NCBI GenBank assembly: GCA_002633005.1
Contig: NMRA01000361.1
Location: 126,001-159,216 of the forward strand
DNA from: Phoronis australis
Taxonomy: Eukaryota > Phoronida > Phoronidae
Direction of reading: 5' to 3'
DNA: 33,216 bases
Shown here: positions 1 through 10,319 of the stretch, piece by piece
Position numbering within the stretch: the stretch's first letter is position 1
How the letters are laid out: every line of letters starts with the position of its first letter
The notes under the pieces: generated by a model
Told to the model about the DNA's origin: nothing
Databases searched by the model: none
Seen by the model: only the letters and a program-made list of their open reading frames with translations
Translations under genes and position numbers: made by a program

Positions 1-1711
1 CGATCACTGCCCGTTTTGATAAATTGTAACTATTCAAGTCAAAGATGGTCGCCATACTACTATAAACTCAAAGGGGTTTCCCAGATTTCAACCTCTGAGA
101 ATGACTGAATGTTATGACGTCGGTTTCATTACTTTAACCAAAGACAAGCCATGTTAAACAACATTCCACAGTGCTACCTTTTGTAGCACTGTGAAAGAGT
201 GTAAGCTTATTGTTGATAGCAGTTCACAAATCATTGGCTAAGGTGGCGCCACCGGTCACGCAAAGCAGTATGGGTAATATTTCTGGAGTTCACTGTGGGA
301 ATAGCGTAATGGCAGACGACTGGTTATTGAATAAACTAAATGTATTCGATGCTCTTGGGACCATAATATTTCTTCAAGGTCGAGGCGTGCCAAGTAGCGC
401 ACACGAAAAACAAATATTAGTCGGAGGTGGGTTCGATAGTGCGAAAAACCTATATTCCGGAAAATGATGGCTCTTGGACTCACATATTTATCTTTTTTAC
501 ACCTTCGTGAATTATTGATTGGGTACGGACTGGAGCTTGCCACATCCAACATGAGAATGCCAGCTTGTTAACTAATTGAAAACTGATCAACGATATTTAG
601 CTAGTCTTGCAGAAAACGTGGGAATCACTGAAGTATCAAAAATGTAAATCCTTGTAAGATTTTTAAAATGTCACCATTTCTGTACAAAATTCCATCTCTG
701 TTAAGTACAACGTTTTATTTTTACGATCGATGCCCGTATTTAGGCTCCGGCCCTAAATTCAAAGTCACGCCTATATTTGGAATCAAATGCGCGAACCCAT
801 TGAGTAAAACAACCCTACTGTGGTGCACTCCAAAATTAAAAAATAAGCACTGCTATTTGGCTCGCGGAATGCTGTGAATACTTTCGTCAATGCTAGCTCA
901 GTGCGCCTGGCCTACAGTGGGTGTCAGTTTACTCGTGCATACGTGCTTCTACATTAGTTTATGTCTAGATTAAGCACTTAATTTTGCTTTACAGATGGAA
1001 ACTGTAGGCTTATCTTAAAATCTATTGTAAATTTCCAAAAGATGCACCTCTAAAAGACCTCCCTCCTAAAGAACGCCTACACAAAACAAGAAATTTGTAT
1101 GAGCCAGATTTTACTACAAAGTGTTTTGTGACTTTTAAGAAAGATCTGTTGATGAAGTGAAACGGTAAACTCATTCCTGCGTTTTTACCCAATAATTTGT
1201 ACTTTTAGAATGAATTCTAACTTTCACGTTTGTGACGATGAAAATGTTATGTTGATTAAAAAAAGTCGTTGTTCGTGCCATTTGCTGCGGAGTGACAAAA
1301 TATATTTCACCCGAAATGGAATATTATTCTAATATCCTGTATATGACATTCAGTTATCCCTAGCATTCAAAAAGTAACTTGTTTATGAACGAATGCCTTT
1401 ATTTCCATCAGCGGATTAAAAAACACTCCCAGTTCACCCGCTTTATCGGCCACAGCCGCTGCCTTTATCACCAATTCTTCTTCGCCAGGCTGTAGGTGGC
1501 GCTGAACGCCTGTCCACCAAAGACCCGGGCCCAGTCTCGAATCGTTTTACCCGGAATGGAACTCGAAATCATATTTGGCATTTTCTACAGACTCTACTTT
1601 TGTGCGAACTCAAGATAAGTGTCTATTACCAGTGTAATTTGCGAGCGTAAAGCACGAGCGTACATTACGAGCACAGAATTGGATGGTCTATTGACGTAAT
1701 GTAGGACTCCA
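1..1711. other. Gene-free stretch, unassigned DNA
   Basis: No coding exon, RNA gene or recognisable transposon protein was found here on either strand. Open frames are short, lack codon-like composition and have no family motifs. The only clear structure is the perfect 11-bp hairpin at 167-193. A minus-strand open stretch at 1367-1546 was considered and set aside. Confidence 0.5.
167..193. repeat. Perfect 11-bp hairpin
   Basis: CACAGTGCTAC (167-177) pairs exactly with GTAGCACTGTG (183-193) around a 5-base loop. The loop and stem are too short for a microRNA precursor. It may be the relic of a fold-back element end. Function unknown. Confidence 0.6.
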
Positions 1712-1910
1712 GTGGGCGGTTGCATGAAACAGTCCCAAACAGGGTCTCAGCTATGTTCCCTTTGTGGACTTGTGAAAACACTGATTGTCCTTTCTCATGC
1801 TGTTTTAGTACCATTACTAAGTCAATTCTTGGCTTTGATACAAAGCGAGAGTGAAGTTTATGTTGAATTCTCCATATAATTGAAAATAAGTAGGAATCTT
1901 TCATGCAAAA
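1712..1910 (+). repeat. Dispersed repeat, left copy with 42-bp inverted end
   Basis: Bases 1712-1753 match the reverse complement of 4426-4467 at 37 of 42 positions (core TGAAACAGTCCCAAA). Bases about 1764-1905 also match 4095-4240 in direct orientation, sharing TGGACTTGTGAAAACA, TGTTTTAGT, CATTACTAAGTCAA and GAAAATAAGTAGG. This looks like the left part of a miniature DNA transposon whose second copy lies 2.3 kb to the right. The ends resemble hAT ends (CAGTGG start), but no target-site duplication was found, so the superfamily is not assigned. Confidence 0.65.
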
Positions 1911-1925
1911 TCCACTCGGGATCTA

Positions 1926-2983
1926 GATTACGGGAGATAACGACTACGTCATGTAAAAATCTATATATAATTCAAAAACGTTCTGTAAAGCCTTCGACTC
2001 AGTTGCTGATTGCAACTTAAAGTTTTATCGTACAAGCAAGTTTTTAGGAGGAGAAGTCGATGAGAAAAGTGATTTTAGACTATTCCCCCGTCTCGCATCC
2101 AACTGTTGAGACTGGTGAACAACGATGGCGCCTGGTTCTTCATGGGCTGATGAAAAATGTGAGCCCCGTGTGAAAGCATAGACTTGTGCTAAGAGCAAAT
2201 CGGGTAAAATTAAATCAGTGATTCAATACAAAACACTAGAACCTAAGCATCGCAAGTAAAGTAACTCTGCTTAAGACTCTGATTGAACCTCAGTACATTG
2301 GAAGAGTCTGAGTTTTCGTGGTATTCTCGCCTATCTTCCCGACTCGATCCTAAGTGAGGATAGCGCACATGCGATAGAATAATCCGTTGGTGCTCTAAAA
2401 ATTCCGACGCAGAGTGCATCAACCCTGGAGGCAACACTATGTTTCAGGGTCGTATAAGTGAAAAAACGAGTTTTGGGCAGATTATTTCTCACTAAGCCCG
2501 TTGAGAGAGTCCAACGTGCATAAAAAGCGCCATCATAGCTTTCCCCTTTTGACTTTGGCAAGCGATTGCCAGGTTAATGATTGATGCAAGATATGAAATC
2601 CGGAAACAGACCCTTAGTCGTAGCTTAGTAAAGAACTGACTTATAGTTGATAATGGATTTCACATCAGCAATTCCCGTGGTTAGTGAAACAAGGCCATTA
2701 TCTGTTGCATCTTTAACTTCAACTAATCATTAGATACTTGTATTGTACAATGTGTCCACTCACGGAAATGAGTTACAAAGCCACGTTTCGCAACCACATA
2801 GCGCAGCGGATTGTTACACAGGCATTCCAGACAGATTTTTTTCACCAAAAACGGGGCGTCATTGTTCTTAAACAAAAAACACACAATTTTAGCAAATGGT
2901 CTCTTTTCTCTCTGGCATGCTGTCGTATTTGTTGAGGCATGGGATCGGTAGAAATAATAGCGCCAATGTAACAGTAAGTATTG
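1926..2983. other. Gene-free stretch between repeats
   Basis: Nothing firm was recognised. Minus-strand frames at 2243-2561 overlap each other and show no domain motif. The stretch adjoins the broken reverse transcriptase at 2984-3963 and may contain its decayed 3' portion, but no motif supports that directly. Confidence 0.4.
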
Positions 2984-3963
2984 TTATGAGTGATTTTCAC
3001 GTTTTCCCAAATGTACTTCTCTGTGGTGTTCTCCGTTGACAGTCGTTGGGTGGATTATCATGCCAATCTTCTCAGCGCAATTATGAAGGACAGTAATTTT
3101 TCCAGGAATTTGTCTCTCGATGAGGCAAACATTACAATGTGATCCATAAATAACAGACACTGTATCTCCTGCAGCCACCCATTGAATCCAGTAGCGTTGA
3201 CTGCGTCTACACTGGCAATGATAAATAGGGTGAAGGGGGGGGGGCGCAACTTGTACTTCCACCCAGTTTCACACCGCGTTTGGGTATGAAACTATCTCAC
3301 CAATGTTGTACACGGATGGGCATAACGACTCGGATATTGCCCTCAATAAACGTTGTCACATCCTTTATCTCTTAGTTGTTAAGGCAGAAGCTTCCTGTTG
3401 ACTTTGTCATACGCCTCTTCATAGTCAATGAAACCTCCTATGTATATTTTTTGTTTCAATTTCTTTGCAATTTTAATTAAGAGTCTGGTTGTGAGTATTT
3501 GTTCTTTACAATTCCTGCCTTTCTGAGCATCAGGCTGTTCTGGCCTCGGACTGTGCCACATTAAGGAACGGTTTGCAAGTAAAGAGTCATGCAACTTTAC
3601 AAGAAGATTTTATGATGTTGATGGACCAATAATTTGTGGGGGGCGAGTCTGTTTCATTTTTGTGGATATTAAACATCTTCAAATGTCCCCACTGTACTCG
3701 CCATTAATTTAACACATCGTGAAACAACTCTATTAGCAGGGCAATCCAGTCGTCGTCCAGCGCTTTAAGTATACCAGGTGGCAGCCGTCAGTACCCGCTG
3801 CTTTATTTGAGCTGAGCTTGCAAATTCGGGTAAACACCTCGTCAGGTGTTAAGTTGTCACCCAACACTGGGAAGAATACATTGGTATTGATATCTGTTTC
3901 TGCAACACTGGTGGATGCGTCCGGCGAACAAAAGGTGGCAGTAATGGGTACAACCTTGGTCAT
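2984..3963 (-). pseudogene. Decayed non-LTR retrotransposon reverse transcriptase
   Basis: Read on the minus strand, frames broken by stops and shifts give reverse transcriptase blocks in the right order. These are LSSNKAAGTDG with an upstream DEVFTRI segment (about 3790-3870), HKNETDSPP-like and RPEQPDAQKGRNCKEQI (about 3490-3560), YIGGFIDYEEAYDKVNRKLL (about 3380-3440), and LLFMDHIVMFASSRDKF (about 3105-3160), followed in another frame by VLHNCAEKIGMIIHPT. They correspond to the fingers, palm and YADD regions of LINE enzymes. In the catalytic box the second aspartate is His (F-x-D-H) and several stops interrupt the frame, so the copy is dead. No endonuclease or 3' tail was identified, so the clade is not assigned. 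It lies between the two copies of the 1712/4068 repeat. Confidence 0.85.
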
Positions 3964-4067
3964 CAGTTGGTTTGTCTACTGAGGTCATCCACAAGAGCGT
4001 CGAACGACCCACTCCATAACGATTTGGGATCTCTAGAGTTCAGTCCAAATAGATACTCAACTACTGT

Positions 4068-4467
4068 AAGTTCCCTAAATCTACTGCATGTTTTTGGACT
4101 TGTGAAAACATCGATTGACTTTTCTTGTATTGTTTTAGTTTCATTACTAAGTCAACTTTTGACTTTAATACAAATCGAGAACTAATGAACTCTATCTTAA
4201 ATTGTCAATATTGCCGAAAATAAGTAGGGATCTTTTCATGCAACACCCTCAATTTAAGGACTAAGTCCCTATTTATTTCAATGAACTCTGAGCTCAGTTT
4301 TTAGTTATAATATCAGAAAATGTCAGTAATCAAAGAGGAGCTCATGACAAAGATGAAATGATAGAAAAAATATTGCATCTGTAAGTCCATAAAAAACAAA
4401 ATACGCAAAAAGACCTAAAAACCTTAGCTAAGTCCCTATTTGGGACTGTTTCACGCAACCGGCCACA
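4068..4467 (+). repeat. Dispersed repeat, right copy with inverted end
   Basis: Bases 4095-4240 are a diverged direct copy of 1764-1905. Bases 4426-4467 are the inverted counterpart of 1712-1753 (37 of 42 identical). Together the two copies suggest an element of about 400 bp (end, shared block, about 135-bp second block, inverted end) of which each locus retains part. No transposase is encoded. Motifs such as AAGTCCCTATTT recur at 4265 and 4430, which may reflect subterminal repeats. Confidence 0.65.
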
Positions 4468-4562
4468 GAATTCTACGCCAACGGGAAGACACGTTTGGTG
4501 TGCCGTGGTGATTAGCTGGCCCACGATTTTCAGTTATTTAGTAGCTAAACAAGCGATATACA

Positions 4563-4907
4563 AGAGTTTGTGATCGCCTCGCAGCGATCGTTAATGTGGC
4601 TAACTCCGGCAAAGAATATGTAAAAACAATGTTATCTATCGAAGAAACATTTGTGTCTTTGACACAACATGCATTAATTCCGAGAAAACGAGCTCGTGAG
4701 TTAAATCTCTTGAACACACCTGGGGGTTTGCGTATATTGGCACAGCAATGGGAGCATGAACTAATATTTGGGCTCATGTGCTCAAAAACATCTAGATCAG
4801 CCTATCGACAATTCAGATCTCGCATAAAACAAACGCAGAAACTTACAAACCAGTTCTTCTCGCAATTTACTGCTACATGTACAAGTTCAGTCTTCTATGA
4901 GGTTTAG
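4563..4907 (+). other. Orphan open reading frame, about 115 codons
   Basis: An uninterrupted plus-strand frame runs from just after a stop near 4543 to a TAG at 4905. A start could be the GTG at 4593 or an upstream splice acceptor. The predicted peptide has soluble, helix-like composition (segments such as KEYVKTMLSIEETFVSLTQ and RKRARELNLLNTPGGLRI) and a basic, Gln-rich end. No family was recognised. In this transposon-rich setting it may be a fragment of a transposon protein or an exon of an unknown gene, and a chance frame is not excluded. Confidence 0.3.
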
Positions 4908-5015
4908 ATCAAGGTTGGTTACATTGCCTATTGATCTCTGGACACATTTAAGAGTAACAAAAGCCGCCGCCAAGACATACCTGGCAGTAAAATGAAGTGT
5001 TTCTCACAGCGACTT

Positions 5016-5105
5016 AGGTGTCTGTGCTGCTAAAGATGAGGTGTCTGTGCTGCTAAAGATGAGGTGTCTGTGCTGCTAAAGATGACAGAGGTGCTGCTAA
5101 ACATG
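5016..5105 (+). repeat. 23-bp minisatellite, three units plus a partial
   Basis: Three identical 23-bp units lie at 5016-5038, 5039-5061 and 5062-5084, each containing TGTCTGTGCTGCTAAAGATG. A degenerate partial unit (GAGGTGCTGCTAAACATG) follows. Exact identity implies a recent duplication compared with the decayed surroundings. Confidence 0.9.
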
Positions 5106-5500
5106 CGCAGTTTCACAGCGGTCTTTACTAACTTGATGTTCTGTGCTTCTGATAAAACATCGTTTGATTTCTGTTTCATCCTTGGGCACGTACAAAAATG
5201 TGGTAACCATGTTTGATTGCGTTCTTCGATTAAAGCGATCCATTCGTTCTTGGATGGTGCCATTTCCTGGAATAACAACGTCGTCTGCCGTACGCTTGGT
5301 GTTGCCCTGAGAACACCGCAGGCGGTTTTACTATCTCCAGCTTCAAAATTGCTTCTTGCGGCTTTTGTGCCACAAAGAGAATCATAGAATCGTAGTTGGC
5401 AATATCCGTGGAACAGATGTATTGATTTCGGTAGGCTGCTGACTAGTTGGGGAGTCGGTGCAGAAGTGAATTCGGTTTACGAGCGGAATTAGACTCTAGT
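5106..5500. other. Gene-free stretch
   Basis: A minus-strand frame (5030-5278) extends into the minisatellite and has no recognised motif. It could be downstream debris of the transposase remnant at 5538-5967, which reads in the same direction, but this is not demonstrated. Confidence 0.35.
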
Positions 5501-5501
5501 A

Positions 5502-5577
5502 TTAACCATGGGCGGTGCAGCACTGAAATACGTGGGGCTATAGTCCCACACCCCTATGGTGCGCCGCCCATGTTAAT
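5502..5577. repeat. Fold-back element of about 75 bp
   Basis: ATTAACCATGGGCGG (from 5501) reappears inverted at the right end (CCGCCCATGTTAAT, about 5564-5577). The centre holds the near-perfect palindrome GTGGGGCTATAGTCCCAC at about 5532-5549. The structure lies at or next to the end of the transposase remnant and may be a transposon end or an independent snap-back insertion. Confidence 0.65.
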
Positions 5578-5967
5578 GCATCCATAAAGGCTATGACCGT
5601 GCCGACGAATGGCTCATCTCGTCGAGCAGAAAAACAAAACAACGGTATCAAAGTTGGCCATGAGTATTGAAATAAGGCTTGGCTGGTTTCGGGCATCTGG
5701 TTGAAATACGCGGTTTGGACTTCGTTCAATAATCGGCAATGTCAGTTTTCGCGAAGTCCATCTGAAGTAAAACTTCATTGTGAGGCAAGTGTTTTTTGAG
5801 GACTCAAGTTGTTGATATTGTTTCTTTACTCCGGAAGCGTGGTCTGAGAAATCAGCTCTTAAAGACTTCGTCGAATGATGTCGCGGTTGACGGCAGTCCT
5901 GGTTGGAGTTCTGCAAGCATTTTATTGCACTTGACCTTCTGCCAAACTCTGTATTTAACAGTTTCAA
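5538..5967 (-). pseudogene. Decayed DDE-type transposase fragment (DFAEN-like family)
   Basis: The minus strand, read across two shifted frames, gives the order HASGVKKQYQQLE, KNTCLTMKF, VLLQMDFAKT, NEVQTAYFNQMPE, then LIPLFCFS and EPFVGTVIAFMD. From memory this resembles a family of uncharacterised transposase-like proteins of invertebrates with a pattern of the form HxxVKxxQ, vLQvDFAEN, DEvQxAyF, then a hydrophobic strand and SD. The aspartate of MDFA would be the first catalytic acid. Glu and Asn of the usual AEN are lost, and stops and at least one frameshift separate the blocks, so it is inactive. The superfamily name is not certain. Confidence 0.5.
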
Positions 5968-5969
5968 GA

Positions 5970-6700
5970 AGGTTTTCCAAAATCATAAGAATTTTTTCAT
6001 TCTGAAGCAGGTTTCAGGGATTTTCGCTCCCTTTGACGCCACAAGCTCGTAGTTCCTGCACCTTCAACGTCATGTTCGCGTGACGTAACCACTGGAAGAA
6101 GATAAATTTTGACGTGTGTGGATTAATATTCAATGTGCAATTCGGGTTTGATATATAACGTATGACACTTCATTCTACACTTTCAGTGCATGGACATCTA
6201 ACCCTGTTTTGATTCATTGTTGGTTTACGGTTTACTGTCATAAGCATAGTATTTTGCCAAGTTTCCAGCAAAAGCATTGTGGATAAACCTCTTTTGTTTG
6301 TTAGAGCATCCCCGTTTTGCTAAACTGACTCCTTCAAAAACGGCGTTGTTGAGCATCAATTTTAATTCCATCATTTCTTTTCTGCCAGACGAGATCGATG
6401 GCACCAATGTTTGGCGCTTTGGGCTGTGGCAGTGTCGTCATTATTGCCACGCAGCTTCTTTGAGCCGTACCGTTCGCTTAGTTTGTGCTTTCACCTTTTT
6501 CAGTTTCAAATTTGCATCGAGATTAACCAGTTGTTATGTTATACGTAAGTCGTTCTTAAAAATAAAGTTTGTAATGAGTTTTAAAACTGTGTATTTTTAG
6601 AATTTAGCTGCTCATGTACTTACTCAGAATGTCACTAACGTCACACGCTGTGTGTTTTTAAAATCGTTCAAGGTGCGCCTATAACCGGAGCGCCGCCTGC
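5970..6700. other. Gene-free stretch
   Basis: The longest plus-strand frame (6277-6600) is AT-rich, low in codon structure and without motifs. No repeat was recognised. Confidence 0.4.
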
Positions 6701-6704
6701 GCCA

Positions 6705-6815
6705 AATTGCGGAACTTAGGCGCATGCGCTTATATGCAGGATATTTGAGTAAAGAAATCTAGCAAAAATGCAGTAATCTGCAAATAGGCGCATGCGCCTA
6801 ATTGCAAGGCTATAC
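6705..6815. repeat. Fold-back element with GGCGCATGCGCC palindromes
   Basis: TTAGGCGCATGCGCTTAT (about 6716-6733) and ATAGGCGCATGCGCCTAA (about 6785-6802) are inverted copies flanked by TTGC/TGCA and GCAAATA/TTGCAA. They enclose about 50 bp. Each copy is itself an almost perfect palindrome. This is typical of miniature inverted-repeat elements. No coding capacity. Confidence 0.65.
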
Positions 6816-8455
6816 GGTAGCCAAGTAATTATCAACGTCTCACAAGTCTACTAATTGATATAAATTATTCCAGTAAAACTAGCAGTTATGTGTATATTCT
6901 CAGAGATAGGAATTATGCAAACCTTGAATTGGCGTGGAAATATAGACACGCGTCAGCGCGTATAGCAGAAAGGTCACGGGTTCAGAATTTTGTTCATTAG
7001 ATCACGTGACGATCAGATGGCGTGCAGACCAGACTTAAATATGTTTTTCTCAAGTAAGATTTAAATTGTTTTTCAGAAAAAAGTATGTGGAGCCTTAGAC
7101 CACATTTATATCTTAAATCATAATTTACTGCTCATGAAACATACCCCAGGGATACGAAGGATTCGATGGCTTATAATGAAATCCCCGCGTGAGACTGCTT
7201 CATGGTTCTTAAGTGTTGTACTATTTCGCAGCTATTAGTTTTTCACTAAAAACGCAATCAAAATCGAACAGAAAAGAGAATTTATATTCATTGTGTATTA
7301 AAATATTATATAGCGATTAATCTTACTTAACACTTTTGTCTTCACGATGTATCATACCTGATGACTAATGGACATTTTAAAGATTTCCTGTATACTCCTC
7401 GGAGATAATACAGAATAGCAATTTTTGTAATGTCTTCTTTGTAATTAATTACTTCTTTCCGGTGTATTTTGTGACGAAAGTTAGCCACAAATTCCGCAAG
7501 GAATTTCAAAAAATAAATCGCATGCATCAATAAGTAGGTGCACAAAAATAAGTCAACATTTTGAGAAATAACAACTGAACAGAAGAATTTGTGAAAAGCT
7601 CATGTGACAACACGAAGTCACAGAACTGATAGGTATAGATAGAAGATTCATCGAAATATTTTTTGCACATCATTTATAATGGAAGTAAATCGGAACAAAT
7701 TCCCTTTGGGGGCTAAATACCTGTTGAGTGTGCTAGTACTGATTAAATCAAACTCCGTTGGGTACTTATGAAATCAAAAAGCTCGTACCTGGTTACCTTT
7801 CATTTCTCTTCACCTATTTGTCATCTGCAGACTATGTTGATAGAATATGTCCTTGACATTGCACACGAATTGCATTTTTCGAACTTGTGTCACACTGTCA
7901 AAACACTGACATTCAAATGTATGTCACCCGCAAAACCAGTGATGCAAAAGTCGACAACTTTACACATGTATACAGGTAATACAGTCAAAAAGCTTGAAAA
8001 CACACCAAACACAGGTGGCGCTCTAAAGTGTCGCAGGAGCATCCATCAAAAAGCAGTCAAGCTATTAATACTAACATATTGGGCATTTTGTTGAGAAATT
8101 GCTACTTTTACTAGTAAACAATAAAGCTACGCGACATGCATACACCTCACCAATGATCCGGGTTTTCTGTTATATTTTCAGATAGTTTGTTATCCTTTTG
8201 AGAAAAAGAAAGATATGAATTAACAACGTCATTTCAAAAGTGTAAGTTAAATAAGTAAAAAATAAACGTTAGATGCGCTTGACGTTTTTTGTCACACTAT
8301 CAAAATCTATCGTAGAACTAGGCCTATACAAAACATGACCATTGCGTGTAAAAACAAACTAGAGAAAAAATAACTTCTTTGATTTTTTGATGGATGTTAG
8401 CAGAAAAGACGTCTCTCTTTATGATTGAAGGAACTATAATTCAGGCGACCTAGGT
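6816..8455. other. Gene-free AT-rich stretch
   Basis: No coding or RNA feature was recognised. The 108-codon plus-strand frame at 7768-8094 has no motif, and its composition matches the background. Confidence 0.45.
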
Positions 8456-8459
8456 CATG

Positions 8460-9652
8460 TTATCTGTTGTCATGAACTAAGTCCAGTAACCGCACGAAAA
8501 GGTCACAGGTCTCGTTCAAGGTGCTTGGCATTTCGATGCCATTTTCATCGCGCAACAGGTGAAATAGCCCATGGTATTCTTCATAGCAATCACGTACAAG
8601 GTCATTTAGGACACCGAGTTCATTCCTGACCACGCCACGTAAACACTCCTCACGGCCAAGCAATTCGACACGTAATAGATGAAATCAGGTTCATCATGCG
8701 GTCATGCGGTGTATTCTGCATGCTTACGAGATTTTTCTTAAAGTATGCGCAATCCGCACTTGACTAATTCTCGTCGCTATAGGCGCATATAACAATACTT
8801 GATACATTGCAGGTCGGTTTGATTGGTCGTATTCATGATGCCCAAGAGACTTAAACTTGTCAATAAATGACGACATTTCCATCGTTAAAAACTTGCTCCA
8901 CCAACGTTCATTCCTCTGATTTGCAGTCGCACCCAGTCTTGCTCGGTATCGTCATGAATGCCGGAAAGGAAGGTCCGCACCAGCTCAATGTTAACATTTT
9001 CTGTACAGGCCCGATCTTTCAACTTCAAGGAGACCTTTTACTTGACTAAGTGTATCCGAAAATACTTGCATTTAACTGATTCGAGTCATTGCTTGTGGAA
9101 GTCACTTCCAACCATATAACACGCCTGGAAAACCCATCAATACAACAGTGTAAGCACAAGCAATCGGCATCAGCTTGTCGCAACCGTCTATGCGCCACAA
9201 ACGATTCGGGCCACGGGTGTGATAGGCCCACCTAATCAACCTTCTCTGTTACCGCAATTGCGTTCCATCAGCGTCCATCAGTGAAATGAAGCCCCTGGCG
9301 CACAATTTTCATGTCCAATACTATCCCATAGACCTTAGTTACTTTACTGTACATGACTCTATAACTACGATTTTGTCCTGTTGCTTCCAGTTCTCGTTCG
9401 ACAACGTCACAAACAGCACCAATATTATGTTTGTTGCTACGCTTACTTAAGTCTCGGCTTCTTAAAGATTCGCCTCAACTGTCTTAAACTGATGGTGTAG
9501 TCACGATTCTTTTGCAATAACAATAGAATTTCAAAGGGCTCGAATCCAAGATTGTGGTACTCTTCAATCAAGTCATCTCTGCTTCCTTGAGTATCTCGTG
9601 GAAAGCAATCACATGTTCCATGCATTGCGCAAATAACTTGTAACGTTGTCAA
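8460..9652 (-). pseudogene. Decayed integrase-core (rve-like) transposase
   Basis: Minus-strand frames, connected by shifts and stops, retain nearly the whole order of an integrase-core protein family widespread in invertebrates. An N-terminal helix-turn-helix region comes first (DLIEEYHNLGFEPFEIL, ISLRQLRRIFKKPRLK, 9652-9446). A second helical block follows (NKHNIGAVCDVVEREL, YRVMYSKVTKVYGIVLDMK, about 9440-9290). The catalytic core is LHCCIDGFSRRVIWLEV with SND (9180-9090), then ENVNIELVRTFL (about 9020-8985). ANQRNERWWSKF with FIDKFKSLG follows at about 8920-8850, and a C-terminal block GIEMPSTLNETCDLFVRLLD sits at 8530-8470. The first catalytic Asp is not clear, and stops separate the segments, so it is a dead copy. 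No inverted ends were located. Orientation is opposite to the SLC43 gene downstream. Confidence 0.85.
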
Positions 9653-9750
9653 CCCGGGTGACGAAGGCTTTCCTTTAATTGGGCACTACCGTTGACCTCG
9701 TTATCGAGTTCTGTTTACGTACAGCGACACACTGAGGAAAATTATCTCGG

Positions 9751-9840
9751 GATCTCGAGATGCTGAGATAATTAAGTTGAGATCTCGAGATCCTGAGATA
9801 TATAAGACAAGATCTCGCGATCCAGAGATAATTAAAAAAG
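9751..9840. repeat. Three 30-bp units of a GATC-palindromic satellite
   Basis: The units at 9751-9780, 9781-9810 and 9811-9840 each start GATCTCG(A/C)GAT and continue with a GAGATAATTAA-like part. GATCTCGAGATC is self-complementary, so each unit can fold. A partial unit with ATTATCTCGG precedes them. Dispersed TCTCGAGA/TTATCTC repeats like this are common ends of miniature transposons. Confidence 0.8.
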
Positions 9841-10319
9841 AAGCGTGCGAAATCATCTTTGGACCAGCGTAGGATTCAGAGTTGGTTTACTGACTAAAGC
9901 ATTTCATGCGGCTTATAAGTGCTCTTGACAACTAGTTTACGTTGTGTTGAATATGATGGTTTTATCGCAGGACATGTTGGCACGGTAGCCACATTTTTAT
10001 CTTAAACACTTTAATGATAAATTAAAATTGATTATGATGCTGTTGCACGTGATTTCACGTCGCAACTATTTCTTTGCTCTTGGTGATTGGTGGAATTGAA
10101 AAAAAAGGAAAAAGAAAGTTAACAACAAAGTAACAGAGAATAGGGAGCTTTTGATTCTAAGAAAAATCATTACACATACTTCTACTACTTCTCCAAACAT
10201 TCTATGTTCTATAAAGTTGTCCATCAGACCATCGCCATTCTCGTTACCCATTAGTACTCCCTATACATAGAAGCCACAGTATGTACTTCATTACACCTCA
10301 GTGTCGCATCGCATACATA
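9841..10319. other. Gene-free stretch
   Basis: No coding or RNA feature was recognised. The minus-strand frame at 10066-10251 includes an A/T-rich run and no domain motif. Confidence 0.4.

Noticed and set aside
167-193. Possible microRNA hairpin
   Set aside because: The stem is only 11 bp with a 5-base loop, too short for a precursor.
1367-1546. Minus-strand open stretch containing VADKAGELGVFFNPLMEIKA
   Set aside because: It looks protein-like, but has no start, no clear splice site and no recognised family; stops bound both sides.
2243-2561. Overlapping minus-strand frames and a plus-strand TLIEPQ-like word
   Set aside because: It resembles part of a LINE C-terminal region only weakly, and stops follow at once.
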